A stretch of DNA of 64,000 nucleotides, taken from Coriobacteriia bacterium. GTDB taxonomy: Bacteria > Actinomycetota > Coriobacteriia > Anaerosomatales > SLCP01. The position numbers were made by a program, and so were the translations under genes. The notes below the pieces were generated by a model, which did not search any database, was not told where the DNA came from, and saw only the letters and a list, made by a program, of their open reading frames with translations. The stretch is from NCBI GenBank assembly GCA_030603745.1, contig JAUVXE010000001.1, forward strand, positions 145,641 through 209,640, given 5' to 3'. Of the stretch, positions 33,101 through 43,076 are shown one piece after another (the stretch's first letter is position 1; each line of letters opens with the position of its first letter).

Positions 33101-35608
33101 TCACCCGCCGCCGATGGTCGCGCTCACCACGCCCACCCACTCCGCCTCGATCTCGGAGAGCGCGGCGGCGTCCTCTCCCTCGGCGAATACCGTGACCAGC
33201 GGTTCGCTCGCGTGCGGCAGGACCAGCGCCCACCCGCGCGACGCCGAGATGCGCACCCCGTCGGTCAGGTCCACCTCGCGGCCCGCGGCCGCTTCGGACA
33301 CGGCGCGCATCACCGCGCCTTTCCGGTGCACCGGGCAGAACACCGGTGTCTCGCGCATGTGGAAGTCTGGCAGGCCGTCGACGACGGTGTCCAGGTCGAC
33401 CTCGGCCGCTGAGAGCATCCCGGCGAGCATCGCGAGCGTCATCGCCCCGTCGTAGGCGGCAAGGAAGCGCGGGAAGACGTAGCCGCCCCGGATCGAGCCG
33501 GCAAAGCCGACGGCACCCTCGCGCGCCACGACCGCGAGCGACCGGCGGGTGCGGCCGGGGCGCAGCACCTCGTGCCCGGTCCGCGCCGCGATCCGGTCGA
33601 CGACCATCGAGGCCGCGATCGGCACCGCGACCGGTGCCCCCGTGCGGTCGGTGCGGCACCACAGCTCGACCATCGCGTGGAGCGCGGTGTGCCCGTCGAG
33701 CAGCCGGCCCGACGCCGTCACGAGCGAGACGCGCTCGGCCGCGGGGTCGAACCGCACGCCCACGTCGGCGCCGAACACCCGCATGACCCCCCTGACGCCC
33801 GCGAGCCATCCGGGCTCCGTACCGGTCGAGGCGACGGTGCGCTCCGCGTCGGTGAACGGGTTGAGGGCGACCAGGTCGATGTCCCAGGCCGCCGCCACCT
33901 GCGGAACCACGAGGGAGGCGACACCGAACCCGAGGTCCGCGACGACCTTGAGTCTGCGGCCGCCATCGTGCGCGAGGTCGCCGGGCACTTTCGCGAGTCC
34001 GGCGACGTAGTAGTCGAGCGCCCTCGGCGGGTAGATGATCTCCCCCACGTCGGCAAGGAAGGCGCGCCGGAACTCGCCGCGGAAGTAGAGGCGCTCGATC
34101 TTCTTCTCCTCCCACGGCGCGACGTCGAGCCCGTCACGGTCGAAGAATGCGATGCGCAGGACCTGCGGATCCTCCGCCGACGCCGAGACGTGGACCCCGG
34201 CGACCGCTCTCGTGTCACGCGTGGTGAAGCGCGTGAGGGCCGGCGAGGCGACACGCAGGTCCCGCACGTGGCAGCCGGCCGAGTTGAGACCTGCTACCAT
34301 CGCCCGCTTGAGCATCCGGCCCGCGCGGCTCGCGTCGCGGCTCACCACCACGTGCGACCCTTTGGGCAGCAGCGAGCCGAACGCCTGGGCGACGCGGAGC
34401 GCGAGTTCGGGCGTCATGTCCACGCCCACGAGCCCTTCCACCCCATCCTCGGCGAAGAGGCTGCGCGGTCCGGTGCTCTCCCAGATGATCGAGGAGTTCA
34501 CCACCGCCGCCGGCTCGATGCGCTTGTACGGGAACACGGACACGTTGGCGCCGATCCGTGCGCCGTGCTCGATCATCGTCTCGTCACCGATCACCGAGTT
34601 CATGTCGACCGAAGCGCCCGCCCGCACGTCGACCCTACGGCAGAGCACCGAACCGGACACCGTCGCGTGCTTCCCGATGAAGCTGTCGCTCCAGAGAACC
34701 GAGTGGCTCACGCTCGCCTCGGACCCCACCACGCAGTTGTCCCCGAGCACGGTGTAGTCGCCGAGGCGCGCGCCGGCGCGGACCGTCACGTTCGGGCCGA
34801 TCACGACCTTCTCGCCGATCACGGCCTCAGGGTCTACCTCGGCCCCCTCCCCGATCCACACGTCGCCCGCGGCCTTCACTCCGGGGATGTAGAGATTCGC
34901 CTTGCCGTCGAGCACGTCGCGGTGCGCCTGCATATAGGAGTCGAACGAGCCGACGTCACACCAGTACCCGTCGACGACGCACCCGTAGAGCGGGTAGCCC
35001 TCGGCCATGAGCAGCGGGAAGAGCTCCGAGGAGAAGTCGAACGCCGCGCGCTCCGGGATGTGCGCGAGGACCTCGGGCTCGATCACGTAGATCCCGGTGT
35101 TGATGGTGTCGGAGAAGACCTGGCCCCACGAGGGCTTCTCGAGGAACCGCTCGATCCGTCCCTCCTCGTCGGTGATGACCACGCCGAACTCGAGCGGGTC
35201 CGGCACGCGCTTGAGCGCGATGGTGACGGCGGCGCCCTTCTCGCGGTGGAAGTCGATGACCGCCGTGAGGTCGATGTCGGTGAGCGCGTCGCCGGAGATC
35301 ACCAGGAACGATTCTCCGCCGAGGAGGGCCTCGGCGTTCTTCACCGACCCGGCGGTGCCGAGCGGCGTCTCCTCGAGCGCGTAGTCGAGCCGCATCCCCC
35401 ACTCCTCGCCGTCACCGAAGTAGTCCTCGATGATCTGCGGCATGAACGCGAGCGTCGCCACCGCCTCGGTCATGCCATGGTGCCTCACGAGGCCGAGGAT
35501 GTGCTCCATCACCGGCTGATTGACCACCGGGACCATCGGCTTGGGCCGCAGGCTCGTGAGCGGGCGGAGCCGCGTGCCCTCCCCTCCCGCCATGATGACC
35601 GCTCTCAC
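33101..35608 (-). CDS. Sugar-nucleotidyltransferase / phosphomannomutase-like fusion
   Basis: This 835-aa protein joins three parts. The first is a nucleotidyltransferase (1-230) with [20 protein letters not shown] and [12 protein letters not shown]. The second is a left-handed beta-helix (about 240-370) of hexapeptide repeats. The third is an alpha-D-phosphohexomutase-like region (about 375-830). Mannose-1-phosphate guanylyltransferase/phosphomannomutase is the usual label. In the mutase part the active-site segment reads HVSASAEDP and the metal loop FDPAAERV, missing one or more of the acidic residues of DGDGDR, so mutase activity is doubtful. The start GTG 35608 overlaps the pgsA-like gene by GTGA. 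Confidence 0.88.
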   Translation of the reverse strand: MRAVIMAGGEGTRLRPLTSLRPKPMVPVVNQPVMEHILGLVRHHGMTEAVATLAFMPQIIEDYFGDGEEWGMRLDYALEETPLGTAGSVKNAEALLGGESFLVISGDALTDIDLTAVIDFHREKGAAVTIALKRVPDPLEFGVVITDEEGRIERFLEKPSWGQVFSDTINTGIYVIEPEVLAHIPERAAFDFSSELFPLLMAEGYPLYGCVVDGYWCDVGSFDSYMQAHRDVLDGKANLYIPGVKAAGDVWIGEGAEVDPEAVIGEKVVIGPNVTVRAGARLGDYTVLGDNCVVGSEASVSHSVLWSDSFIGKHATVSGSVLCRRVDVRAGASVDMNSVIGDETMIEHGARIGANVSVFPYKRIEPAAVVNSSIIWESTGPRSLFAEDGVEGLVGVDMTPELALRVAQAFGSLLPKGSHVVVSRDASRAGRMLKRAMVAGLNSAGCHVRDLRVASPALTRFTTRDTRAVAGVHVSASAEDPQVLRIAFFDRDGLDVAPWEEKKIERLYFRGEFRRAFLADVGEIIYPPRALDYYVAGLAKVPGDLAHDGGRRLKVVADLGFGVASLVVPQVAAAWDIDLVALNPFTDAERTVASTGTEPGWLAGVRGVMRVFGADVGVRFDPAAERVSLVTASGRLLDGHTALHAMVELWCRTDRTGAPVAVPIAASMVVDRIAARTGHEVLRPGRTRRSLAVVAREGAVGFAGSIRGGYVFPRFLAAYDGAMTLAMLAGMLSAAEVDLDTVVDGLPDFHMRETPVFCPVHRKGAVMRAVSEAAAGREVDLTDGVRISASRGWALVLPHASEPLVTVFAEGEDAAALSEIEAEWVGVVSATIGGG

Positions 35609-36237
35609 GTGGCAGCCTCCGTCCGTTCGGCCGCCTCGGCGGCATCGACCATCCTGCGGGCGACGATGGTGTAGTGGATCGCGCTCGTGAGCGAGAGCGC
35701 CAGTCCGCCGTAGACGAGCGGCGTGCCGAAGTAGACGTCGCGACCGGCGACCTCGAGCGTGGGCCACCCGAGCACGAGGAGCGAGAACCCGGCGAGCAGG
35801 ACCGCGGTCGTGGTCTTGCCGATGTAGGTGACCGGCATCCGAAGGCCGTGCCGCTCGAGCCGATAGGCGCCCCAGAGCAGGTAGACGTCGCGGGCCACGA
35901 GCACGAACACGAGCCAGAGCGGGATCCGCCCGATGAGGTAGAGGCCGACCACGCCACTCGCGAGGAGCAGGCGGTCGACGAGCGGGTCGATCACCTTGCC
36001 GATCGTGGTCACCGTCCCGGTCCTGCGGGCGATCATGCCGTCGAGCCAGTCGGTCGACGCGGCGGTCGCGAAGAGCGCGAAGGCCAGCGCGTCCGAGCGA
36101 TCGGAGAGGAGCACGGAGAAGAAGAACGGGATCAGGAGGAGCCTGAGCACGGTGATGACGTTGGCGACGGTCCAGATGTCGTGCAGGTGCGCGGGGTCCT
36201 CCCCCGGGGGCGTCGTGCCGTTCGCGGGTGTCGCCAC
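35605..36237 (-). CDS. pgsA: CDP-alcohol phosphatidyltransferase (PgsA-like)
   Basis: This 210-aa membrane enzyme has six helices and the signature D-x2-DG-x2-AR-x8-G-x3-D-x3-D in the stretch [20 protein letters not shown] followed by IDPLVDR. It makes phosphatidylglycerophosphate or a related phospholipid from CDP-diacylglycerol. The related gene Rv1822 (pgsA2) lies next to DUF881-Sbp-DUF881 in mycobacteria, which matches the local order. It is the first gene of its string; a tRNA lies upstream. Confidence 0.9.
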   Translation of the reverse strand: MATPANGTTPPGEDPAHLHDIWTVANVITVLRLLLIPFFFSVLLSDRSDALAFALFATAASTDWLDGMIARRTGTVTTIGKVIDPLVDRLLLASGVVGLYLIGRIPLWLVFVLVARDVYLLWGAYRLERHGLRMPVTYIGKTTTAVLLAGFSLLVLGWPTLEVAGRDVYFGTPLVYGGLALSLTSAIHYTIVARRMVDAAEAAERTEAAT

Positions 36238-36370
36238 CTGGGCTCCTCTCGGCGGGTCGGGCGGGCGGCGGTCGCGGCGCGCCGGAAGCGTGCGCTGCGT
36301 TCTTCTGCTCTATACCCCTGCCCGCACCTGCGGAGCGCACTCCGGTTCCACGGGTGTACGAAGACGAGAA

Positions 36371-36394
36371 GCGGGGCGCCCGAAGGCGCCCCGC
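36371..36394 (-). terminator. Intrinsic-like terminator after tRNA-Pro
   Basis: GCGGGGCGCC-TTCG-GGCGCCCCGC (minus-strand reading) has a perfect 10-bp stem and a stable UUCG tetraloop. It is followed by a T-containing tail (TTCTCGTCTTCG). It lies 12 bases past the end of the tRNA gene. A hairpin with the same GGGGCGCC core occurs at 50739-50764. Confidence 0.8.
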
Positions 36395-36406
36395 GACGTA
36401 CGCTGG

Positions 36407-36480
<74 letters not shown>

Positions 36481-36583
36481 TGCCCGCCGTCAGGCGGCAC
36501 TGCAGCATACTACGGCTCGCGGCCCGCAGGTTCAAGTGCGAACCACGGGATCGGCCTCGACGCCGCACGCGCGTCCGCCGAGG

Positions 36584-36937
36584 CTACTCCTCGGGGCCGC
36601 CCGTCATGCCCCCGCGGTAGAGGACGACGTTGACGTCCTCTACGGTGATGAGCCCGTCGGCGATCATCGCGGCGTAGACCTCGGCGAGCGCCGTGATGCG
36701 ATCGGGGACGTCGATGACCTCCACGACCACCGGCAGGTCGACCGACATGCGCACGCCGTGCTTGGCGTGTTCTCGGCTCGTCGCCCCGTAGCCCGCCATG
36801 CCGCGCAGGACCGTCGCGCCCGCGCAACCCGCCATGCGCGCGGACTCGAGCAGCGCCTCGTAGAGCGGCCGGTCGTCGTATCGGTCGGCCTCGCCGATGT
36901 AGGCCGAGAGTCGTTTCGCGTTGCCTGAGAGTGTCAT
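36584..36937 (-). CDS. DUF190 protein (PII-like fold)
   Basis: This 117-aa protein has the DUF190 pattern: KRLSAYIGEADRYDDRPLYE, GCAGATVLRGMAGYG and SVDLPVVVEVIDVPDRI. Members have a PII-like fold and bind nucleotides; many lie next to fluoride channels, but none is seen here. GGGGAGG precedes the ATG at 36937. It is 34 bases past coaBC on the same strand. Confidence 0.88.
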   Translation of the reverse strand: MTLSGNAKRLSAYIGEADRYDDRPLYEALLESARMAGCAGATVLRGMAGYGATSREHAKHGVRMSVDLPVVVEVIDVPDRITALAEVYAAMIADGLITVEDVNVVLYRGGMTGGPEE

Positions 36938-36971
36938 GTGACCTCCCCTTTCGTGTCGTCGGGCGTCATCG

Positions 36972-38201
36972 TCACCCGGTCTTGGCGGAGGGTGCGGCCA
37001 GGAGCGCCGCGAGCCGGTCGCACACCACACGGGCCAGGGCGCGCTTGGAGAGCACGGGAAGCTCCTCGGCCGAGGTCGCGTCCACCAGCGTGACGCGGTT
37101 CTCGTCGGAGGCGAACCCGAGGCCGGGCACGGTGATGTCGTTGGCGACCACGAGGTCGAGCTGCTTGCCGGTGAGTTTCTCACGCGCCGAGGCGATCACG
37201 TCGCGCGACTCGGCGGCGAAGCCGATGAGTACGCGCCCGTCCTTCGCGGCGCCCATCCCGGCGAGGATGTCCGCGGTCCGCTCGAGGGCGAGCGGCTCGA
37301 CCGGGGTGTCCGCGCTCGCTGCCTTCTTGAGCTTGTGCTCGCTCGGTTCGGCCGGCCGCAGGTCGGCGACGGCCGCGCTCGCGACCACGGCGTCGGCGTC
37401 GGCGAAGGCCTCGAGGGCCGCCGCGTGCATCTCGGCGGCGGTGGTCACGCGGACCGTGGCGCAGCCGAACGGGTCGGGCAGCGCCGTGGGCCCTGAGACG
37501 AGCGTGACGCGGGCGCCTCGGCGTGCTGCCTCCTCGGCGATGGCATAACCGGTCTTGCCCGAGGAGCGGTTGCCGATGAAGCGCACCGGGTCGATCGGCT
37601 CGAAGGTCGGGCCGGCGGTGACGAGCAGGCGCACGCCGGCGAGGTCGCGGGCGCGGGCGAGCTCCACGAGCACCGCGTCGGCGATGGTGCGCACGTCCGC
37701 GAGGCGACCCTCACCGACGTCACCGCACGCGAGCTCGCCGGAGTCCGGCTCGACGATGACCGCGCCGCGCGCACGCAGGGTCGCGACGTTGGCGCGGGTC
37801 GCCTCGTCGCGCCACATGTGGACGTTCATGGCCGGCGCGACCACGAGCGGCGCCTCGGTGGCGAGCGCCGTGGTGGCGAGCAGGTCGCCGGCCTCGCCGT
37901 GAGCGATGCGCGCGATGGTGTTGGCCGTCGCAGGCGCGACGACGAGCACGTCGGCCTCCTCGGCGAGGGAGGTGTGGAAGACGTTCGCGTCGGCGGGATC
38001 GGCCCACAGCGTGGTGGCCACCGGCTCGCCGGTGAGGGCGCGGAAGGTGGCCGGGCCCACGAACCGGGTGGCGGCCTCGGTCATCACGACCTTCACCCGC
38101 GCGCCCTCACGCACGAGCGCCCGGGCGAGCTCGCACGCCTTGTAGGCGGCGATGCACCCGGTGACGCCGAGCAGCACGGTCGGCCGGTCGTCTCTCCTCA
38201 C
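36972..38201 (-). CDS. coaBC: Bifunctional phosphopantothenoylcysteine decarboxylase/phosphopantothenate-cysteine ligase
   Basis: This 409-aa enzyme carries out two steps of coenzyme A synthesis. The flavin decarboxylase part (1-180) has LGVTGCIAAYKA, His76 in FHTSLA, PAMNVHMW (Asn126) and Cys159 in SGELACGDVGEGR. The ligase part (about 190-409) has RLLVTAGPTFEPIDPVRFIG and IGFAAES. All catalytic residues are present. It starts at GTG 38201 behind AAGGAAGG. It is divergent from korAB, with an extended -10 at 38234-38242. Confidence 0.96.
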   Translation of the reverse strand: MRRDDRPTVLLGVTGCIAAYKACELARALVREGARVKVVMTEAATRFVGPATFRALTGEPVATTLWADPADANVFHTSLAEEADVLVVAPATANTIARIAHGEAGDLLATTALATEAPLVVAPAMNVHMWRDEATRANVATLRARGAVIVEPDSGELACGDVGEGRLADVRTIADAVLVELARARDLAGVRLLVTAGPTFEPIDPVRFIGNRSSGKTGYAIAEEAARRGARVTLVSGPTALPDPFGCATVRVTTAAEMHAAALEAFADADAVVASAAVADLRPAEPSEHKLKKAASADTPVEPLALERTADILAGMGAAKDGRVLIGFAAESRDVIASAREKLTGKQLDLVVANDITVPGLGFASDENRVTLVDATSAEELPVLSKRALARVVCDRLAALLAAPSAKTG

Positions 38202-38233
38202 GATGGTTCCTTCCTTGGCGGCGGTTCTCGCTG

Positions 38234-38242
38234 ATTATCGCA
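38234..38242 (-). promoter_or_regulatory. Candidate extended -10 promoter for coaBC
   Basis: TGCGATAAT on the minus strand fits the extended -10, about 35 bases before the coaBC start. The 120-base region is shared with the divergent korA gene. Confidence 0.5.
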
Positions 38243-38321
38243 TGAGGGCGGCCGCCGAACGGGAAAGAACCCTATCGTACGCCTGAGACCTTCACCTCAC
38301 GACGCCCGGGAGGCATCGCAC

Positions 38322-40082
38322 ATGAGCCAGCACGACAACGAGCCGGTCGAGGTACGCATCCGTATCGGGGGGCCGGCCGGGTTCGGCATCAAGGCCGCAG
38401 GACAGACGCTCGCCCGCCTCTTCATGCACGCCGGCTACGAGACGTTCGACCTGACCGAGTACCCCTCGCTCATCAAGGGCGGACACAACAACTACCTGCT
38501 GCGCGTGTCCACCGAGGAGATCTTCAGTCACGTGGAGCCGGTCGACATCCTCGTGGCGCTCGACGCCGACACGGTCCGGCTCCACCTCGGCGAGCTCACC
38601 GAGGGCGGGGCGGTCATCTTCGACCCCGAGGCGGTGGACATCGATGAGATCGAGGGGGTGCCGGACTCCGCGTGCCTCATCGACGTCCCGCTCAAACAGA
38701 TCGTCTACGACGCGGGCGGCGTGCCGATCATGCGCAACACCGCCGCGCTCGGCGCGGTCCTCGGCCACATGGGCTTCCCGCTCGAGTACCTCACCGACTC
38801 GATCACCGCGCAGTTCGCCCACAAGAAGCCCGAGATAGCCGAGCAGAACGTCGCATGCGCGACCGCCGGCTACGAGTACGCGAGCGAGCACGGATGCGCG
38901 TTCCCTTACGAGATGGCGCCGCGCGAGCGGCGGGGTGGTGAGGAGCGCATCCTCGTCGACGGCAACGAGGCCGCCGGGGCGGGCGCTCTCGCTGCGGGCA
39001 TCGGCCTGTACTGCGCCTACCCGATGACGCCCGCCTCGAGCCTCCTCCACTTCTTTGCGAAGCACGGAGAGACCTACGACGTGGTGACCAAGCACACCGA
39101 GGACGAGATCGCGGCGATGAACATGGTCTGCGGCGGCGCGTTCGGCGGCACCCGTTCGATGTGCGCGACCTCCGGCGGCGGCTTCTCGCTCATGGTCGAG
39201 GCGCTCGGCATGGCGGGCGTGAGCGAGTCCGCGGTGGTGGTGGGGCTCTTCACGCGTCCCGGCCCGGCGACGGGCATGCCCACCTGGACCGAGCAGAGCG
39301 ACCTGCGCTACGCCATCCACGCCTCCCAGGGCGAGTTCCCCCGCGTGGTGCTCGCGCCCGGCGACCGCGACGACGCGTTCCACCTGACCTGGCAGGCGTT
39401 CAACCTCGCCGACCAGCTCCAGACGCCGGTCATCCTCCTCGGCGACTCGTATCTCTCCGACAACCGGCAGTCGATCCCGCCGTTCGACACGTCGCGCGTC
39501 GAGATCGACCGCGGCGACCTCATCGCCGAGGGCGAGGTGAGCGAGTATCGCAGGTACGCCGTCACCGACTCCGGCGTCTCGCCGCGCGCGCTCCCCGGTG
39601 TCACGGGCGCCGAGCAGATCGTGAACTCCTACGAACACGACGAGTACGGCTTCGGCGCGCAGGGCGAGATCGCCGAGGTCCGCATCGCGCAGAACGACAA
39701 GCGGATGCGCAAGCTCGATCTCGCGCGCACGCTCGTGCCGCCGCCCGCCTACTTCGGCCCCGAGGAGGCGGACCTCTCGATCCTGCTCTTCGGCACCACC
39801 AAGATGCCGGTCCGCGAGGCGATGAAGTGGCTCGAGCGCGACGGTGTCAGCGTCAGGATGATGCAGCTCGTGACCGTCTGGCCCTTCCCCGCCGAGGAGG
39901 TCTCGGCGTTCCTCGGCGAGGCGAAGCGCTCGGCGATCATCGAGGGCAACCACACCGGGCAGCTCCAGGGGCTCGTCCGCGAGCAGTGCCTCGTCGACGT
40001 CGACCATACGCTGCACCGCTACGACGGGCGGCCGTTCTCGCCCGAACAGGTCCGCGCGTTCATCGAGGAGGTCTGCGGCTGA
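38322..40082 (+). CDS. korA: 2-oxoacid:ferredoxin oxidoreductase alpha subunit (gamma-alpha fused)
   Basis: This 586-aa protein joins an N-terminal gamma domain (IRIGGPAGFGIKAAGQTLAR, 10-190) and an alpha domain (about 205-586) with LVDGNEAAGAGALAAGIGLY and CAYPMTPASSLLHFFA. With KorB it oxidatively decarboxylates 2-oxoacids (2-oxoglutarate and relatives) to acyl-CoA, passing electrons to ferredoxin. GGGAGGC precedes the ATG. It overlaps korB by the TGATG junction. The true substrate (2-oxoglutarate, branched keto acid or pyruvate) is not fixed by sequence. Confidence 0.93.
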   Translation: MSQHDNEPVEVRIRIGGPAGFGIKAAGQTLARLFMHAGYETFDLTEYPSLIKGGHNNYLLRVSTEEIFSHVEPVDILVALDADTVRLHLGELTEGGAVIFDPEAVDIDEIEGVPDSACLIDVPLKQIVYDAGGVPIMRNTAALGAVLGHMGFPLEYLTDSITAQFAHKKPEIAEQNVACATAGYEYASEHGCAFPYEMAPRERRGGEERILVDGNEAAGAGALAAGIGLYCAYPMTPASSLLHFFAKHGETYDVVTKHTEDEIAAMNMVCGGAFGGTRSMCATSGGGFSLMVEALGMAGVSESAVVVGLFTRPGPATGMPTWTEQSDLRYAIHASQGEFPRVVLAPGDRDDAFHLTWQAFNLADQLQTPVILLGDSYLSDNRQSIPPFDTSRVEIDRGDLIAEGEVSEYRRYAVTDSGVSPRALPGVTGAEQIVNSYEHDEYGFGAQGEIAEVRIAQNDKRMRKLDLARTLVPPPAYFGPEEADLSILLFGTTKMPVREAMKWLERDGVSVRMMQLVTVWPFPAEEVSAFLGEAKRSAIIEGNHTGQLQGLVREQCLVDVDHTLHRYDGRPFSPEQVRAFIEEVCG

Positions 40083-40966
40083 TGCCTGCGGTCAAGGAGT
40101 ACACCACCACGAACAAGCCGACCTGGTGCCCCGGGTGCGGGAACTTCGGCATGTGGGAGGCGCTCAAGCGCGCGCTCTCCGAACTCGAGATGGAGTTCGC
40201 CGACTATTCGGTCGTGTGGGGCATCGGCTGCCACGGCAACGGCGCGGATTTCCTCAAGACGCAGGGCTTCCACGGGCTGCACGGCCGCGCGCTCCCGGTG
40301 GCCACCGCGCTCTCGCTCACCCGGCCCGACCTCAAGGTGATCGTCGAGATGGGCGACGGCGACGGGTACGGGCTCGGCATGGGACACTTCGTGCACACGG
40401 TGCGGCGCAACGTCGACATCACCTGCATCGCGCACAACAACCAGATCTACGGGCTGACCACCGGCCAAGCCTCCCCCACCACAGAGCACGGGATGCGCAC
40501 GGTCTCCACCCCCTCCGGCGTGCTCGAGGAGCCGGTGAACCCGATCGGCCTGGCGCTCGCCGAGGGGGCGACCTTCGTCGCGCGCGGGTTCGCCGGGGAC
40601 ATCCCGCACCTCACGGAGCTCTACAAGGAGGCGCTCCGGCACGAGGGGTTCGCCCTCGTCGACGTCTTCCAGCCGTGCGTGACCTGGAACAAGCTCAACA
40701 CGTTCTCGTGGTTCCGGGAGCGCGTCTACAAGCTCGAGGAGAGCGGCCACGACACCACCGACCGCACCGCCGCGTTCGACCTGTCGCTCACGACCTTCCA
40801 CGACATGACCTGCACCCCCGAGGAGTGCCGCATCCCCATCGGCGTGTTCTACCGTGAGGAGGACACCCCCTCGTACAACGCGGGAGTGAAAGCCTCGCAG
40901 ACGCCGGGCTGGCGCTCCGCCCGCGAGCCGCGCGACATCTCGGACCTGCTCGCGTCGTTCAGCTAG
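40082..40966 (+). CDS. korB: 2-oxoacid:ferredoxin oxidoreductase beta subunit
   Basis: This 294-aa TPP-binding subunit has WCPGCGNFGMWEALKRAL, VWGIGCHGNGADFLKTQGFH and the TPP loop MGDGDGYGLGMGHFVHTVRRNVD, here read as GDGDGYGLG and HNNQIYGLTTGQ. Cys in WCPGCG and CVTWNK can bind the single 4Fe-4S cluster. It starts within the korA stop (TGATG at 40080-40084) and its end overlaps the convergent HD-GYP gene by 8 bases. Confidence 0.94.
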   Translation: MPAVKEYTTTNKPTWCPGCGNFGMWEALKRALSELEMEFADYSVVWGIGCHGNGADFLKTQGFHGLHGRALPVATALSLTRPDLKVIVEMGDGDGYGLGMGHFVHTVRRNVDITCIAHNNQIYGLTTGQASPTTEHGMRTVSTPSGVLEEPVNPIGLALAEGATFVARGFAGDIPHLTELYKEALRHEGFALVDVFQPCVTWNKLNTFSWFRERVYKLEESGHDTTDRTAAFDLSLTTFHDMTCTPEECRIPIGVFYREEDTPSYNAGVKASQTPGWRSAREPRDISDLLASFS

Positions 40967-43076
40967 CCGGCGACCACATCACCCGCACGAACGCCGCGGC
41001 CAGGGTGGGATCGAACTGCGCGCCGGCCTCGAGCTCGATCTGCCGGAGCGCCGCGCGATGGTCGAGCGCGTCACGGTACGACCGTGCGGTGGTCATCGTG
41101 TCGTAGGCGTCGGCGATCGCGAGGATCCGGGCCTCAAGGGGGATCGCCTCGCCGGCGAGCCGGTCCGGGTAGCCGGAGCCGTCCCACCGCTCGTGGTGGT
41201 GGCGCACCCACGGCAGCATCTCATCCACCCTGGCCGAGGCGAGCATCCGCTCACCGAGCTCGGTGTGCTCCTCGACCCTGCTGCGCTCAGCTGCACTCAG
41301 GTCCCGCTTCTGCCGGAGCACACCGTCGTCGATGCCGAGCTTGCCGATGTCGTGGAGCAGCGCGGCGGTCTCGATGGCGTCGATGCGGGACGGCGCGAGG
41401 CCGATCTCGGTCGCAAGCGCGCGTGCGGCGGCGGCGACGTTACGTGAGTGGTCCGATGCCTGCGGGTCACGACCGTCGACAGCGGCCGCGAGCGCGCGGA
41501 TCGCCGCGAGATACCGCCCGCGCCGCACCTGGCGCAACCCGGCCGCCGGCTGCGCCTCGGCCTCCTCGCCGCCGTCTACCGCTCTATGGACGCGTCCGCC
41601 GCCGGCCAGGTACGCACATCGCTGGGCCGCCTCGGCAGCTGATACGATCTCGGAGAGCGAGCGCCGGTCGGCGTCGCGCCCCACGTGAGCGACGCCCGCG
41701 GAGAGCGCGATCGGCATGGAGCCGGAGCGCACCTGCCGCTCCACCGCGAGCACGCACTCGGTGGCCAGCGACGTCGCGTCATCGGGCGAGACCCCCGGAA
41801 GGATCGCCACGAAGTCGTCGCCGCCGATGCGGTAGAGGTCTCCTCGGCCACCCACGGCCCTCCCGAGGACGAACGAGACGTGGCGGAGCACGCGATCGCC
41901 TTCCGGGTGCCCGCTGATCTCGTTGACCCGCCCGAAGCCGTCGACGTCGAGCACGACCGCGGCGCCACGCCAGCCGGGCGGCGCGGTCTCGAGCGTCGCC
42001 TCGAGCGCCCTCCGGTTCCCGAGCCCGGTGACCGGATCGCTCATCGCCCGGGAGAACAGGTCGCCGGCCTCCACGGATGCGAGCCAGCTGCGCACCGCGA
42101 TGAGCGAGACGAGCACCACGGCCGCGCCCAGGTAGACGCGCGCGTCGTCGTGGCCCTCGGTGCGGATCGAGGCGAACACAAGCACCGGGACGAAGAGGGT
42201 CATCACCCCGGGATACGCCCACGCCAGCCACGGCCAGCGCCCGAGCGGCGCGCTGACGGTGCGCGGGATGCCCGGACCCTCGTGGTCCGCGAGCCGATAG
42301 ACGCACGCGACGAAGAGCAGGTAGTGGCCGCTCATCAGGATGTACTCGAGCGTCGCACCCGCCTCGGCCGGGACCGCCGAAGTCTGGAATCCCAGGTACC
42401 ACCAGGGCCAGAAGAGGATCCCCGCTGCGTAGACGCTGAGCGCCGCGGCGAACAGCCGCTCCCACGGACGCCACCGATAGACCTTGAACCCGACGAGGAC
42501 GAGGAAGGTGCCCGCGACGAGCGAGACCCCGAGGACGGGATAGGCCGAGGCGACGAGGAGCAGCCCGGTGGAGTGGCGCGGTATCCCGGCGAAGAGCGGG
42601 GTGACAAGCCAGTGATAGGCGGCGACGAAGCCGATCACGAGCACCATGCCGACGTCGGCGTAGTGGCGAGCACGGACCGCGAGCGGCTCGGCCCCGAACC
42701 GCGTGAAGGTGATGAGCATGGCGTAGAACAGGAACGCCGCGGCCGCCTGCAGAAGCTCGAACGGGTGCGGCAGCGCGACCCCCATGGGGTCGACGAACAC
42801 CACCGAGTAGGCCCAGAACGACTCGCTGAACGTGAGCAGCGTCGTGGCGAGCGCCAGCAGCAGCCAGAAACGGCGCTCCTCGCCCCGTACCCGCCGGTAG
42901 ACCACGAACGAGGCCACCGCGCTCATCGGGATCGGGATGAGGGAGATCACCCAGAGGGCCGCGGTGTCCGCCTGTTCCCCGAGCGGGAGCAGGGTCGTGA
43001 TGTACCTGGTGACCGCGAGCGCGACGAGTCCGCTCCACGCGAGGACCCGGGTGCCGGTCGGGATACGGTCGCTCAT
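40959..43076 (-). CDS. Membrane GGDEF + HD-GYP protein 1
   Basis: This 705-aa protein has about nine N-terminal membrane helices (to about 340), then a GGDEF domain (about 350-510) and an HD-GYP domain (about 530-700). The cyclase motif reads RIGGDDFVAIL, a GGDDF variant with the DVDGFGRVNE metal site kept. The phosphodiesterase has LLHDIGKLGI and HHHERWDGSGYPD, fully conserved. It may both make and break c-di-GMP, or use one half as a sensor. The ATG 43076 overlaps the next gene's stop by ATGA. Its 3' end overlaps korB by 8 bases. Confidence 0.88.
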   Translation of the reverse strand: MSDRIPTGTRVLAWSGLVALAVTRYITTLLPLGEQADTAALWVISLIPIPMSAVASFVVYRRVRGEERRFWLLLALATTLLTFSESFWAYSVVFVDPMGVALPHPFELLQAAAAFLFYAMLITFTRFGAEPLAVRARHYADVGMVLVIGFVAAYHWLVTPLFAGIPRHSTGLLLVASAYPVLGVSLVAGTFLVLVGFKVYRWRPWERLFAAALSVYAAGILFWPWWYLGFQTSAVPAEAGATLEYILMSGHYLLFVACVYRLADHEGPGIPRTVSAPLGRWPWLAWAYPGVMTLFVPVLVFASIRTEGHDDARVYLGAAVVLVSLIAVRSWLASVEAGDLFSRAMSDPVTGLGNRRALEATLETAPPGWRGAAVVLDVDGFGRVNEISGHPEGDRVLRHVSFVLGRAVGGRGDLYRIGGDDFVAILPGVSPDDATSLATECVLAVERQVRSGSMPIALSAGVAHVGRDADRRSLSEIVSAAEAAQRCAYLAGGGRVHRAVDGGEEAEAQPAAGLRQVRRGRYLAAIRALAAAVDGRDPQASDHSRNVAAAARALATEIGLAPSRIDAIETAALLHDIGKLGIDDGVLRQKRDLSAAERSRVEEHTELGERMLASARVDEMLPWVRHHHERWDGSGYPDRLAGEAIPLEARILAIADAYDTMTTARSYRDALDHRAALRQIELEAGAQFDPTLAAAFVRVMWSPAS

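Noticed and set aside
38271..38280. korA -10 (TATCGT)
   Set aside because: Poor match, no TG extension and no -35, so not listed as a promoter.
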